From Bacillota bacterium (GTDB taxonomy: Bacteria; Bacillota; Clostridia; Oscillospirales; Oscillospiraceae): 64,000 bases of DNA. Within the stretch, counting starts at the first letter, position 1. Every line of letters begins with the position of its first letter. The notes beneath the pieces were generated by a model, which did not search any database, was not told the origin of the DNA, and worked only from the letters and a program-made list of their open reading frames with translations. Shown here one piece after another: positions 25,782-34,815 of the stretch. A program made the translations under genes and the position numbers. The stretch is from the NCBI GenBank assembly GCA_023402075.1, contig JAEXCS010000015.1, positions 55,509 through 119,508 of the forward strand, read 5' to 3'.

Positions 25782-26804
25782 ATGAAACGGTATCTGGGCA
25801 TGTCGGCGGTACTGCTGGGCCTGCTTTTTTTGCTGCCGCTGATTACCGTGACGACCCATGTGGTTTTGCGGGAGACAGAGGCGGGAACGAAGCGGGAACT
25901 GAAGGTGAAGGAACCGGAGATAGAGCTGTTGCCGCAGGGGGAGACGGACGGGTCCTACACCATCCGGGTTCTGCTGGGGGACGAGGTGAAGACCATGACC
26001 ATGGGGGAATATCTTCAGGGTGTGGTGCGGGCGGAGATGCCCGCCTCCTTCGAGCAGCAGGCCCTGTGCGCCCAAGCAGTGGCGGCCCGGACTTATACAA
26101 TGTATAAGATGGCTTCCGGCGGAAACCACGGCGACACGGCAGATGTCTGCGGAGATCATACCTGCTGTCAGGCGTATCTTGACAAAGAAACCGCCGCGTC
26201 TAATTGGGGAGACAGCGCGCAGGCCTATGAGGCGAAGGTGGAAAATGCCGTCGCGCTTACCGATGGGCAGACGATTCTCTATGGCGGGCAGCCCATTCTG
26301 GCAGTGTTTCACTCCTCCTCCGCAGGAACCACAAAGCGTGCCGGAGAGGTGTGGAGCAGCGACCTGCCCTATCTCCAGAGCGTGGAAAGCCCGGAAGGAG
26401 AGGGCGTACCCAATTATTACAGCCGCGCAGAGTTTACCACGGCGGAGTTTAAAAAGCTGATTCTGGCGGCATATCCGGAAGCGAACCTGTCCGGTGGGAC
26501 CTCCGGCTGGATGAAGAATTGGACCGTCAGCGAGGACGGCAATGTGGAGTCTGTCACTGTGGGCGGCGTCAGCATCCGGGGAACGAAGCTGCGCACCATG
26601 TTCTCTCTGCGTTCTTCTACCTTTGAAGCGGAGGTGCAGGACGGAAAGATTGTCTTCTTCGTCACCGGGTATGGCCACGGCGTGGGCATGAGCCAGTATG
26701 GCGCGCAGCAGATGGCAAAGGACGGCAAGGACTGGAAGGACATCATCACCCATTACTATACCGGCGTCACCGTGGCGGTGCACACGCCGGAACGTTTGTC
26801 ATAG
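25782..26804 (+). CDS. spoIID: Stage II sporulation protein D (peptidoglycan lytic transglycosylase)
   Basis: The 340-aa protein has an N-terminal membrane anchor (about residues 5-25) and then the SpoIID domain: MGEYLQGVVRAEMPASFEQQALCAQAVAARTY, with the conserved Glu. FHSSSAGTTKRAGEVW, KLRTMFSLRSS and GYGHGVGMSQYGAQQMA follow. SpoIID trims glycan strands during engulfment together with SpoIIM and SpoIIP. Length is normal. The Cys-rich loop (CGDHTCCQAY) is also typical. The gene marks the host as a spore former or a recent descendant of one. Confidence 0.95.
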   Translation: MKRYLGMSAVLLGLLFLLPLITVTTHVVLRETEAGTKRELKVKEPEIELLPQGETDGSYTIRVLLGDEVKTMTMGEYLQGVVRAEMPASFEQQALCAQAVAARTYTMYKMASGGNHGDTADVCGDHTCCQAYLDKETAASNWGDSAQAYEAKVENAVALTDGQTILYGGQPILAVFHSSSAGTTKRAGEVWSSDLPYLQSVESPEGEGVPNYYSRAEFTTAEFKKLILAAYPEANLSGGTSGWMKNWTVSEDGNVESVTVGGVSIRGTKLRTMFSLRSSTFEAEVQDGKIVFFVTGYGHGVGMSQYGAQQMAKDGKDWKDIITHYYTGVTVAVHTPERLS

Positions 26805-26810
26805 TTAGAA

Positions 26811-26846
26811 AAAGAGCTTGGGGACTTTAAATCCTCAAGCTCTTTT
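26811..26846 (+). terminator. Terminator of spoIID
   Basis: An AAAGAGCTTGGGGA stem with one mismatch region and a 6-7 nt loop ends in TCTTTTATTT. Confidence 0.8.
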
Positions 26847-26893
26847 ATTTGTTGAAAAGGGCGCAGAGGGCTGCCGCAGGAAATTCCTGCCGC

Positions 26894-27634
26894 TTACACG
26901 CTGCGAAAGCGGGAGAGAAAGTCCCGGGTTTCCTGCCTTTGGGGATTTCCCAAAAGCTCTTCCGGCGTGCCCTCCTCGCAGATAACGCCCTGATTCATAT
27001 ACACCACCCGGCTGCTCACGTCCCGGGCGAAGGCCATCTCGTGGGTCACCACCAGCATGGTCATTCCCTCCCGGGCTAGGTCCTTCATCACGTCCAGCAC
27101 CTCACCCACCATCTCGGGGTCCAGCGCGGAGGTTGGCTCGTCAAACAGCAGCACCTCCGGCTCCATGGCAAGGGCGCGGGCGATGGCCACCCGCTGCTTC
27201 TGCCCGCCGGAAAGCTGGCGGGGCTTTGCATTGATATAGGGCGCCATACCCACCCGGTCCAGATAGCGAAGGGCGGCGGCACGGGCCTCCTCCGGGTCCT
27301 TTTTCAGCACTTTCACCTGCCCAGCCACGCAGTTTTTTAAAACGGTCATGTTGTTGAACAGATTGAAGGACTGAAATACCATCCCCACCCGGGAGCGATA
27401 CGCGGCCGCGTCCACGCCCCGGTCTGCCATGTTCTTTCCGTGAAAGAGAATCTCGCCGGAGGTGGGAGTTTCCAGCAGGTTAACGCACCGAAGCAGCGTG
27501 GACTTTCCAGAGCCGGAGGAGCCGATGATGGAGGTTACGTCTCCCTTTTCCACGGTGAAGTCGATATCCCGCAGAACCTGATGACTGCCAAAGGCCTTGC
27601 CCAGATGGCGGATTTCCAGAATCGTGTCGCCCAT
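26894..27634 (-). CDS. Polar amino-acid ABC transporter, ATPase subunit
   Basis: The 246-aa ATPase has Walker [10 protein letters not shown], the Q-loop [13 protein letters not shown], signature LSGGQKQR, Walker [14 protein letters not shown] and the His switch THEMAFA, all typical of the GlnQ/HisP family. The ATG at 27634 lies one base after the permease stop codon (TGACATG) and has a GGAGAGA site. It is the third gene of a lysine-riboswitch operon, so it most likely energises lysine uptake. Confidence 0.93.
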   Translation of the reverse strand: MGDTILEIRHLGKAFGSHQVLRDIDFTVEKGDVTSIIGSSGSGKSTLLRCVNLLETPTSGEILFHGKNMADRGVDAAAYRSRVGMVFQSFNLFNNMTVLKNCVAGQVKVLKKDPEEARAAALRYLDRVGMAPYINAKPRQLSGGQKQRVAIARALAMEPEVLLFDEPTSALDPEMVGEVLDVMKDLAREGMTMLVVTHEMAFARDVSSRVVYMNQGVICEEGTPEELLGNPQRQETRDFLSRFRSV

Positions 27635-27635
27635 G

Positions 27636-28526
27636 TCAGCTCTCTCCTCCCTCTGTAAAGTTGCGCTTTTTGGAGGACTGCTTGGAATTCTCCCGGTATT
27701 CTTTACTGTGCTCATCATAATTGCTGCCCTTGCCGGGGTGGTTGTAGGTTCCGGCAGTCATGGTCAGAGAGTCGGCCTGCACCAGCTCGTAGCTGTCGGA
27801 CCCGTCCATCCACCGCTCTATCCTCCGCAGCAGGAAGGAGGCGGCAAGGGTCATGGTAAGATAGCCCGCCATTTCAATGGTGGCGGAGGGGAAGTAGGTG
27901 AAGGTGGCCCCGGAAATCGCCTTGTGGGCGGCAAAGAAGTCGGTAAAGCCGATAATGAACATGACGGAGGTATCCTTGATGTTGATAATCAGGTTATTGC
28001 CGATTTGGGGCATGATGTTCCGCAAAGCCTGGGGCAGAATGACGCCCAGCATAGTTTGAAAGTGGGTCATGCCGATGGCCTTGGCTCCCTCTGTCTGGCC
28101 GGGGTCGATGGAAAGAATGCCGCCCCGGACGGACTCGGCCATATACGCGCCGGTGTTGACGGATACCACCAGAATCGCCACGGTCCAGATGTTCTCAAAG
28201 CGGACGGAGTTGTTGGTGAAATAGGGCAGGCCATAGTAAATGAACACTGCCTGCAAAATCATGGGCGTGCCCCGGAAGACCTCGATATAAATGCGCAGCA
28301 GCACCCGCACAAACCCCAGCCCCAGCCGTTTTGCGGGATGGTCGGATTGGACGCTGGGGATGGTCTGCAAAATACCGCAGCCAAGGCCGATGACGCAGCC
28401 GATTAACGTGGCCACCACGGCAAGAATCAGCGTCCGCCAGATGCCTCCCAGATAGCTTACCATGCCGTATTTTGCCCAGAGATTGGCAATGTCCGCGGCC
28501 AGTTGTGGAAATCTTGACCAGTCCAT
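27636..28526 (-). CDS. Polar amino-acid ABC transporter, permease subunit
   Basis: The 296-aa membrane protein has the HisM/GlnP signature: an [17 protein letters not shown] segment, then [31 protein letters not shown], the EAA loop that contacts the ATPase. There are about five to six membrane helices. An extra C-terminal tail of about 45 polar residues ([20 protein letters not shown]) extends beyond the family's usual end; its role is unknown. It would act as a homodimer. Confidence 0.92.
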   Translation of the reverse strand: MDWSRFPQLAADIANLWAKYGMVSYLGGIWRTLILAVVATLIGCVIGLGCGILQTIPSVQSDHPAKRLGLGFVRVLLRIYIEVFRGTPMILQAVFIYYGLPYFTNNSVRFENIWTVAILVVSVNTGAYMAESVRGGILSIDPGQTEGAKAIGMTHFQTMLGVILPQALRNIMPQIGNNLIINIKDTSVMFIIGFTDFFAAHKAISGATFTYFPSATIEMAGYLTMTLAASFLLRRIERWMDGSDSYELVQADSLTMTAGTYNHPGKGSNYDEHSKEYRENSKQSSKKRNFTEGGES

Positions 28527-28578
28527 AATGGGTTCCTCGTTCCCTCAGTATTCAGCGGGCGCGCCCGGATTGGGATGC

Positions 28579-29478
28579 TCAGGCCCCGATGGGCTGCACC
28601 GCCACGGCCTGTGCCATCAGGTCGTTGAAATCGTCGGCAGTCATGCCGGAGAGGACGGAGTTCATAGCATCCTTCAGCACGGTGTTGCCCTTCATTACGG
28701 AGATGCCAATGTTCACGTCCTCGTCGGAAACCGTGAAATCATCGCCGGAGCCAGAGAAGTCCAGCAGCTTGAAATCAGGATAGGCAACCATGGCGCCCTG
28801 TGCGGTGGGCATATCGGTGCACACAAAGTCCACCGCGCCGGTTTCCAGCGCCATCAGCATAGCGGGAGCGGACTCCGCCGCGGTGCGGATATCGGCCCCT
28901 TCAATCTGGGGCAGGCAGGTTTCATACCAGATGGTGCCCTGCTGGCTGGTGCAGGAGCCGCCGGAAAGTTCGCTGATGCCCTTGGCGTTTGCAAAGGTAC
29001 TGTCGGCCTTGGTCAGGCAGATAATGGACGCATACAGATAGGGGCCTGCAAAGTCTACCTGCTCCGCACGCTCTGCGGTCATGGACTGGCCCGCGATCAC
29101 CGCGTCCACCGCGCCGGACTGAACGGCGGGAACCAGAGACTCCCACTCCAGCCGGACGATTTCCAGCTCCCAGCCGTTGGCTTCGCAGAGCTTTTTGGCC
29201 ATCATCACGTCGTAGCCGTTGGCATATTCATTGGTATCCCGGATGGGGACAGCGTCGTTGGAGTCATCCGGCTGGGACCAGTTGTAGGGCGCGTAGCCGC
29301 ACTCCATGGCCACTGTCAGCACGCCGTCTTCCACACCGGAGGGGACTGCGCCTTCGGCAGGCGCGGAGGATGAGCCAGAGCCGGAGCTGGAGCCGGAGGC
29401 CGCCGGGGCAGAGCCGCCGCAGGCGGCGAGAGCAGCGGTCATGGCAAGGGCCAGAACAAGAGCAAAAAACTTCTTCAT
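28579..29478 (-). CDS. Extracellular lysine/polar amino-acid-binding lipoprotein
   Basis: The 299-aa lipoprotein begins MKKFFALVLALAMTAALAAC (lipobox Cys20), followed by a Gly/Ser linker and a type II periplasmic-binding-protein domain. That domain has MECGYAPYNW, NGYDVMMAKKLCEANGWELEIV and a late VSDEDVNIGISVMKGN block. It captures the amino acid outside the membrane for the permease and ATPase encoded downstream. ATG 29478 follows AAGGAAGGA; the longer upstream frame is the riboswitch leader and is not coding. Confidence 0.92.
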   Translation of the reverse strand: MKKFFALVLALAMTAALAACGGSAPAASGSSSGSGSSSAPAEGAVPSGVEDGVLTVAMECGYAPYNWSQPDDSNDAVPIRDTNEYANGYDVMMAKKLCEANGWELEIVRLEWESLVPAVQSGAVDAVIAGQSMTAERAEQVDFAGPYLYASIICLTKADSTFANAKGISELSGGSCTSQQGTIWYETCLPQIEGADIRTAAESAPAMLMALETGAVDFVCTDMPTAQGAMVAYPDFKLLDFSGSGDDFTVSDEDVNIGISVMKGNTVLKDAMNSVLSGMTADDFNDLMAQAVAVQPIGA

Positions 29479-29561
29479 AAAATTCTTCCTTCCTTTTACC
29501 CAATGGTCTTTTGTGGCGGCTGATTTTCTATATCCTTCTCCACGCCGCAAAGGAGAACGAC

Positions 29562-29595
29562 AAAAAACGGGCCGCTTTGACGCAAAGCGACCCGT
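29562..29595 (-). terminator. Lysine riboswitch expression-platform terminator
   Basis: On the minus strand ACGGGTCGCTTTG pairs with CAAAGCGGCCCGT (one G-U pair) and is followed by six T residues. It lies between the aptamer and the binding-protein gene, so lysine binding should favour termination. Confidence 0.85.
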
Positions 29596-29629
29596 GGAAA
29601 AAGCAGGCAATACTGCCCGATTCAGCCAT

Positions 29630-29787
29630 GATAGCGCTTCACAAAAAATGTGACAGTCCGTCGGGTATTCCCCGCCGACCCAGGTGTCTTGAAGCAGGCA
29701 GCTCCAAAACCCTTCGGCGATGTCCCCTTTCCCGCGGCGGCTGCCTGCCGTTTTACTCGCGGTACTGATGAACCTCGCGCCTCTATC
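29630..29787 (-). ncRNA. Lysine riboswitch (L-box)
   Basis: Read on the minus strand, the leader starts GATAGAGGCGCGAGGTTCAT and an AGTA segment. It continues with GGGGACATCGCCGAAG, then a CTGGG loop and ACTGTCAC, and closes with GCTATC, which pairs back to the opening GATAGAGG. These are the conserved core strands of the lysine riboswitch, in order. It lies between a strong promoter and a terminator in front of an amino-acid ABC operon, so it represses uptake when lysine is plentiful. Confidence 0.92.
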
Positions 29788-29808
29788 TGAGCGATCCAAT
29801 TTTGTGGT

Positions 29809-29837
29809 ATCCTATCACGATATTAACAGGATGTCAA
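29809..29837 (-). promoter_or_regulatory. Promoter of the lysine riboswitch operon
   Basis: TTGACA (29837-29832) and TAGGAT (29814-29809) on the minus strand are spaced by 17 bp, about 20 bp upstream of the aptamer. Confidence 0.85.
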
Positions 29838-30067
29838 CCGTATTCCCAAAATTTTTTTGTTTTTTTGTGCAAAACGTAAAAATTTGTAGAAATTAGGGAA
29901 AAGCAGTGAAAACTCGTTTGACTTTAGTGGAATTGCGCATAAATAATCCTTTTCAAAATTGGGAGCAGATGGTACAATGGCCACAACGGGCGGTATTGTT
30001 TTTGGGAAGCTGTGAAGGCTGCCCGGCACAGCCGATTTCGCGCCGGTCGTACGAGAGAGGTGTGCGG

Positions 30068-30631
30068 GTGAGGGAGCTTGAATTCGGCGTTTTGAACTGG
30101 ATACAGGAGAACTGCCGGACGGAGCTTCTGGACGGGTTGATGCCGCTGATCAGCGCACTGTGCAATCACGGAGAAATCTGGATTGCCCTGGCGGCGATTT
30201 TGTTTTTTACGCGGAGATACCGGCGCACCGGCGCGGTTTTGGCGCTGGCGCTGGTATTGGATGTGATTCTTTGCAACGGGATTCTCAAGCCGCTGATTGC
30301 CCGGGTGCGGCCCTGCGACGTGAATCCGGCAGTAACGCTTTTGATTTCCCGGCCGCAGGACTGGTCGTTTCCGTCGGGGCACGCGGCGGCATCCTTTGCC
30401 GCGGTGGGTGCTCTGCTGTCGCACAGGCGCGGCAGACTGTTGGGGCCCGTCTTAGTTTTGGCGGCCCTGATTGCTTTTTCACGGCTATATTTATATGTGC
30501 ACTGGCCCAGCGACGTGCTGGCCGGCGCGGCGCTGGGGTTGGCGCTGGGTCTGGCCGCCGGGCATTTGATGCGGTGGGCAGATAAGAAAACGGGACGGTT
30601 TCGTCCCGCCGGAGGAGAGGGAGAGACGTGA
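30068..30631 (+). CDS. PAP2-family membrane phosphatase
   Basis: The 187-aa membrane protein has the three acid-phosphatase motifs: KPLIARVRP (KX6RP), PSGHA, and SRLYLYVHWPSDV (SRX5HX3D). Such enzymes remove phosphate from lipid carriers such as undecaprenyl pyrophosphate or phosphatidylglycerol phosphate. GTG 30068 lies 7 bp after GAGAGG; GTG 30062 is an alternative. The stop overlaps the next gene's GTG start by 4 bp. Confidence 0.9.
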   Translation: MRELEFGVLNWIQENCRTELLDGLMPLISALCNHGEIWIALAAILFFTRRYRRTGAVLALALVLDVILCNGILKPLIARVRPCDVNPAVTLLISRPQDWSFPSGHAAASFAAVGALLSHRRGRLLGPVLVLAALIAFSRLYLYVHWPSDVLAGAALGLALGLAAGHLMRWADKKTGRFRPAGGEGET

Positions 30632-33174
30632 AGGACACGCGGAAGAAACAGAAAATTCTTCTGGTGGACGGAGACGGAGAGCGCCGCCAGCAGACCGCCG
30701 GGGTCCTGCATGGCGCATTTTGCGTCACGTCCGCGCTGGACGGGGAGATGGCGGTGGATATTCTGCGGACGCGTCAGGACTTTGCCGCAATTCTGCTGCA
30801 ATGCAGCCTGTTTGAATTCAGCGGGTTTGATGTGATGCATTTTCTGCACACGAATCGGCTGCTCAAGTCAATTCCTGTGATTGCCATGGGGGCGGCGGAG
30901 GATGAGCTGAAGGCGCTCAGCCTTGGCGCCGCTGCGTTTTTCGAGCAGACCAGAGAGCCGGACATTCTTGCCTGCCAGGTGCAGAATCTGGTAAATCTCT
31001 TTTGGAGAGATCGGGATTTGGACCCGCTGACCGGCGTTTTGCAGTGGGATCCGTTTTTGAAAAAGGCGCGGGACACGCTGGCGGAGATAGAGCAGGATAT
31101 GCGGCCCCGGTCGCTGTCCGTCATCTTTTTGAATATGGACCGCTTTAAGGTGTTTAACGATCTTTTCGGTCGGGCCGCGGGTGACCAGCTTTTGCGGAAT
31201 CTGGCGGCAAAGCTGACGGCGATGCGAGGCGTAATTCATGTGGGCCGCGTGGGCGGGGACCGGTTTGTGCTGCTGTGCCGCACGGAAGAGCTGGAACTAT
31301 CCCGTTTCAACCGGCTGAGCGCGGACCTGATGCGCAAGCTGCACCTAAAATATGCACTGCATTTGTGCTGCGGCGTTTATGAAATCGACGATCCCACGCT
31401 TCCGGTGGTGGAGCTGTGCGACCGCGCCCAAATTGCGCAGGAAACCGTTTCCGGCCGCAGCGACAAGAGCGTGGCGCTTTATGACGAGGAGCTGCGCCGC
31501 AGCCTTCTGTGGGAACAGGAGGTGGCCTCCCGGATGTACGAGGCGCTGGATCAGGGCCAGTTTCAGGTGTATCTCCAGCCGATTTTCAGCCTGTCGTCCA
31601 ACGCGCCGGTGTCGGCGGAGGCGCTGGTTCGCTGGGCTCATCCCAAGCGGGGACTGATTCCGCCCGATCAGTTTATCTCCATTTTTGAAAAAAACGGATT
31701 TATCAACCGGCTTGACCAGTATGTCTGGGAGCGGGTGTTTCAGTATCTGGCGGAGCTGAAGGCGGCGGGCTATCCCGATGTAACCATTTCGGCCAATATG
31801 TCCCGGCTGGATATTTACAGCGCGGATATTTGCGCACAGCTGACAGGACTTGCGAAAAAGTATGATGTGAACCCCGCCGTCTTTCGTATTGAGGTGACAG
31901 AAAGCGTCTATATGGAAGACCCGGGGCAGATGCTGGATTTGACCCGGCAGCTAAACGCGGCGGGCTTTTCCGTTTTGATTGACGATTTTGGCAACGGATA
32001 CTCTTCGCTGAATATGCTGATGAATATGACCGTGTCGTCTTTGAAGCTGGACATGGGCTTTATCCGCAGCGTTGGCAGCGACGAGCGGACCAACTGCGTG
32101 GTCAGCAGTATTGTGCGCATGGCCAAGTGGCTGGAGATGAGCGTGGTGGCGGAGGGGGCGGAGACGCAGACCCACGTGGATTATCTGCGCTCCATCGGCT
32201 GCGACCGGGTGCAGGGGTACTATTTCTCCCGCCCTGTTCCCAAGGATGATTTTTTCTTCCTGCTGAAGCGCTATCGGTCGGCTTCTCCGCCTGAGCGGCC
32301 TCGGATTTTTGACAAGACAGCGGATACGCTGGCGGTGTGGGACGCGGTGAAGGCCTATGACAGAATGATGCGGGGGAGAATGGATGCGGCGGCCATGTTT
32401 GAGCAGTTTGGCGACGCGGCGGAAATTCTCAGCGTGAACGACGGGTATTATCGGCTGATGGAAAGCTCTCCCGAGCTTTTGTTCCGCAGCGGGCAGTTGA
32501 TTACCGACTGGCTGGAGGAGCGGGACCGTCCCGCATTTCTCAAGGCCATGGAGACGGCTTCAGAAACGGGGGAGCGGCAGGAGCTGGTGATCCGACGCTA
32601 TGTAGATTCCTACCGGATCAAAAGCCTGATGGTCAGCGTATGCTATATGGGGCGCAAGGACAGCCGTAAGCTGTATCTGGCCTTGTTTCGGGATATTTCT
32701 CAGCTAAAGCTGCCGGCGGAGTTTAGCTGCATGGTGCCGCCTGCTCCCTGCCGCGAGGAGGACCGGGGACCCGCCCGGCTTCCGCAGGTGTTGGACTGCC
32801 GGACCTGCCCCAAGCTTTTAATTGTGGAGGACAACCGGGTCAACCAACTGGTGCTGGAGAAGATGCTCTCCCCTCAGTACAGCATTCTGGAGGCTTCCAA
32901 CGGCAAGGCGGCGTTGGATGTTCTGCGCAGCGGAGAAAACGTCGGCGTGGTGCTGCTGGACATCATCATGCCCATTATGGATGGATATGAATTTCTGCAA
33001 AAGAAAGCGCAGGACCCGGCTCTGCGGGACATTCCGGTGCTGGTGCTTTCTCAGGCGGACAATCTGGACAGCGAGGAAAAGGCCTTGCGTCTGGGCGCCA
33101 GGGGCTTTGTGCGCAAGCCCTATGACCCTGAAGATTTGAGAAAAACGCTGGATACGCTGGCAAATGGAACCTAA
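30628..33174 (+). CDS. REC-GGDEF-EAL-REC signalling protein, probable c-di-GMP phosphodiesterase
   Basis: The 848-aa cytoplasmic protein starts with a receiver-like domain (1-120) whose phospho-acceptor position reads LLQCS (Gln near 57), so it is probably inactive. Next is a GGDEF-like domain (about 135-290) with RVGGDRF in place of GGDEF (about 209), unlikely to make c-di-GMP. An EAL domain (about 300-545) keeps EALVRW, ISANMS, IEVTES, DDFGNGYSSL, EGAET and QGYYFSRP, so hydrolysis looks intact. A middle region of about 150 aa is unassigned, and a C-terminal receiver (about 730-845) has LLDIIMP with its Asp intact. The GTG start overlaps the PAP2 gene. Confidence 0.9.
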   Translation: MKDTRKKQKILLVDGDGERRQQTAGVLHGAFCVTSALDGEMAVDILRTRQDFAAILLQCSLFEFSGFDVMHFLHTNRLLKSIPVIAMGAAEDELKALSLGAAAFFEQTREPDILACQVQNLVNLFWRDRDLDPLTGVLQWDPFLKKARDTLAEIEQDMRPRSLSVIFLNMDRFKVFNDLFGRAAGDQLLRNLAAKLTAMRGVIHVGRVGGDRFVLLCRTEELELSRFNRLSADLMRKLHLKYALHLCCGVYEIDDPTLPVVELCDRAQIAQETVSGRSDKSVALYDEELRRSLLWEQEVASRMYEALDQGQFQVYLQPIFSLSSNAPVSAEALVRWAHPKRGLIPPDQFISIFEKNGFINRLDQYVWERVFQYLAELKAAGYPDVTISANMSRLDIYSADICAQLTGLAKKYDVNPAVFRIEVTESVYMEDPGQMLDLTRQLNAAGFSVLIDDFGNGYSSLNMLMNMTVSSLKLDMGFIRSVGSDERTNCVVSSIVRMAKWLEMSVVAEGAETQTHVDYLRSIGCDRVQGYYFSRPVPKDDFFFLLKRYRSASPPERPRIFDKTADTLAVWDAVKAYDRMMRGRMDAAAMFEQFGDAAEILSVNDGYYRLMESSPELLFRSGQLITDWLEERDRPAFLKAMETASETGERQELVIRRYVDSYRIKSLMVSVCYMGRKDSRKLYLALFRDISQLKLPAEFSCMVPPAPCREEDRGPARLPQVLDCRTCPKLLIVEDNRVNQLVLEKMLSPQYSILEASNGKAALDVLRSGENVGVVLLDIIMPIMDGYEFLQKKAQDPALRDIPVLVLSQADNLDSEEKALRLGARGFVRKPYDPEDLRKTLDTLANGT

Positions 33175-33201
33175 TTACTGATAAAAGCAACCCCTGCAAC
33201 T

Positions 33202-33226
33202 CGCGGCGGCAGCCTTTGCCGCCGCG
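33202..33226 (+). terminator. Terminator after the EAL gene
   Basis: A 9-bp GC-only stem (CGCGGCGGC) with a 7-nt loop is followed by AATTTTG. Confidence 0.7.
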
Positions 33227-33280
33227 AATTTTGCGGAATTGCTGGGTAAAAAATATGAAAATGAGGAGCCTGGAAACCGT

Positions 33281-34693
33281 ATGTTAAAGTCGAAGGCCTA
33301 TGAAATTGATATGTGCAGCGGGCCAATTTTAAAGAAAATGCTGCGCTTTGCCGTGCCGTTGATGGCCTCCGGTGTGCTTCAACTGCTGTTCAATGCGGCG
33401 GACGTAATTGTAGTAGGGCGGTTTGCCGGGGACAATTCCATGGCGGCGGTGGGGTCCAACGCGGCGCTGATTAATCTGCTGACGAATCTGTTCGTTGGAC
33501 TTTCCGTAGGTGCAAACGTGCTGTCGGCCCGGTATTTCGGGGCAAAGCGGGAGCGGGAGCTTCACCGTACGGTTCACACAGCCATGCTTCTGGCCTTTTG
33601 CAGCGGTATGGTGCTGATTGTGGTGGGCATTGCCATGGCCCGGCAGGTGCTGGTCTGGATGCAGACCCCGCCCGCCGTGCTGAATCTGGCGGTGCTGTAC
33701 CTGCGCATCTATTTTTTGGGGATGCCAGCCCTGATGCTGTATAACTTTGGCGCGGGACTTCTGCGTTCTAAGGGAGATACACGCCGCCCTCTGTATTACC
33801 TGCTGCTGGCGGGCGTTGTAAATGTGGCGCTGAATCTGCTGCTGGTTATTGTATTTGATCTGGATGTGGCGGGTGTTGCCATTGCCACCGTGGTGTCCCA
33901 GTGCATTTCCGCGGCCCTGGTGGTTTCCTGCCTGATGCGGGAAACGGGGGGCTTTCGTCTGGAACTGCGGGCGCTGCGCTTTTACAAGGAACAGCTCCTC
34001 GGTATTTTGCGGGTGGGCCTGCCCGCCGGGGTGCAGGGCATCATTTTTTCGCTGTCCAACGTGGTAATTCAGTCCTCCGTCAACTCACTGGGGGAGATTG
34101 TCATGGCGGGCAGTGCGGCTTCCAGCAATATCGAGGGGTTTGTATACGTGGCGATGAACGCGGTGTATCAGGCAACGCTGTCTTTTGCCAGTCAGAACGT
34201 GGGCGCGGGGCGGCTGAACCGGGTCAACCGCATTTTGCTGACGGGGCTGGGCTGCGTGACGGCTACCGGCCTGATACTGGGTTTGGGCGCGTGGCAGGCA
34301 GGGCGTCTGCTGCTTGGGATTTACTCCGGGGACGCGGCGGTGGTGGAGGCCGGCTTTGTGCGCCTTGGCATCATCTGCGGAACCTATTTTATCTGCGGCA
34401 TGATGGACACCATGGTGGGCGCACTGCGGGGACTTGGATACTCCGTGATGCCCATGGTGGTGTCGCTGATGGGCGCCTGTGCCCTGCGTCTCGTGTGGGT
34501 TGCCACCGTCTTTCAGATTCCGGCGTATCACACGCCGGAGTGCGTCTACTGGTCTTACCCCGTCTCGTGGGTCGTGACCCTTCTGGCCCATGTGCTCTGC
34601 TATTTTTGGGCAAAGCGGCGTGCGGACCGCCGCTTTGCCGAAGTGCAGGCACGGCAGGAGACTATGGAAATTTCTGAAGAAAATACTAAATGA
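33281..34693 (+). CDS. MATE-family efflux transporter
   Basis: The 470-aa protein has twelve predicted helices in two related halves. It starts with MLRFAVPLMASGVLQLLFNAADVIVVGRFAG, the NorM/DinF-type MATE opening, with FNAADVIVVGR in helix 1-2. It exports cationic compounds using Na+ or H+; the substrate is unknown. ATG 33281 is chosen because GAGGAG precedes it and the earlier in-frame ATG adds no conserved sequence. Confidence 0.9.
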   Translation: MLKSKAYEIDMCSGPILKKMLRFAVPLMASGVLQLLFNAADVIVVGRFAGDNSMAAVGSNAALINLLTNLFVGLSVGANVLSARYFGAKRERELHRTVHTAMLLAFCSGMVLIVVGIAMARQVLVWMQTPPAVLNLAVLYLRIYFLGMPALMLYNFGAGLLRSKGDTRRPLYYLLLAGVVNVALNLLLVIVFDLDVAGVAIATVVSQCISAALVVSCLMRETGGFRLELRALRFYKEQLLGILRVGLPAGVQGIIFSLSNVVIQSSVNSLGEIVMAGSAASSNIEGFVYVAMNAVYQATLSFASQNVGAGRLNRVNRILLTGLGCVTATGLILGLGAWQAGRLLLGIYSGDAAVVEAGFVRLGIICGTYFICGMMDTMVGALRGLGYSVMPMVVSLMGACALRLVWVATVFQIPAYHTPECVYWSYPVSWVVTLLAHVLCYFWAKRRADRRFAEVQARQETMEISEENTK

Positions 34694-34697
34694 GGTA

Positions 34698-34726
34698 TTG
34701 CAAAAAGAAGCTATGCACTATATAAT
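34698..34726 (+). promoter_or_regulatory. Promoter of nrdD-nrdG
   Basis: TTGCAA and TATAAT are spaced by 17 bp, about 90 bp before nrdD. The -10 lies inside the NrdR-like box. Confidence 0.75.
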
Positions 34727-34730
34727 GTGG
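34715..34730 (+). promoter_or_regulatory. NrdR-like operator
   Basis: GCACTATATAATGTGG is a near match to the NrdR box consensus (ACACWATATATWGTGT) and covers the promoter -10, as expected for repression of dNTP synthesis genes. NrdR usually binds paired boxes; a convincing second box at the normal spacing is not seen, although an imperfect GACATAAAAGTATGTC palindrome lies at 34752-34767. Confidence 0.65.
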
Positions 34731-34815
34731 TTATTATAAAACCGTTTGGTTGACATAAAAGTATGTCGGGAAGAAAATTTTTGACTTTTCGACAAAAGGG
34801 AGCGGCAGAAATATC

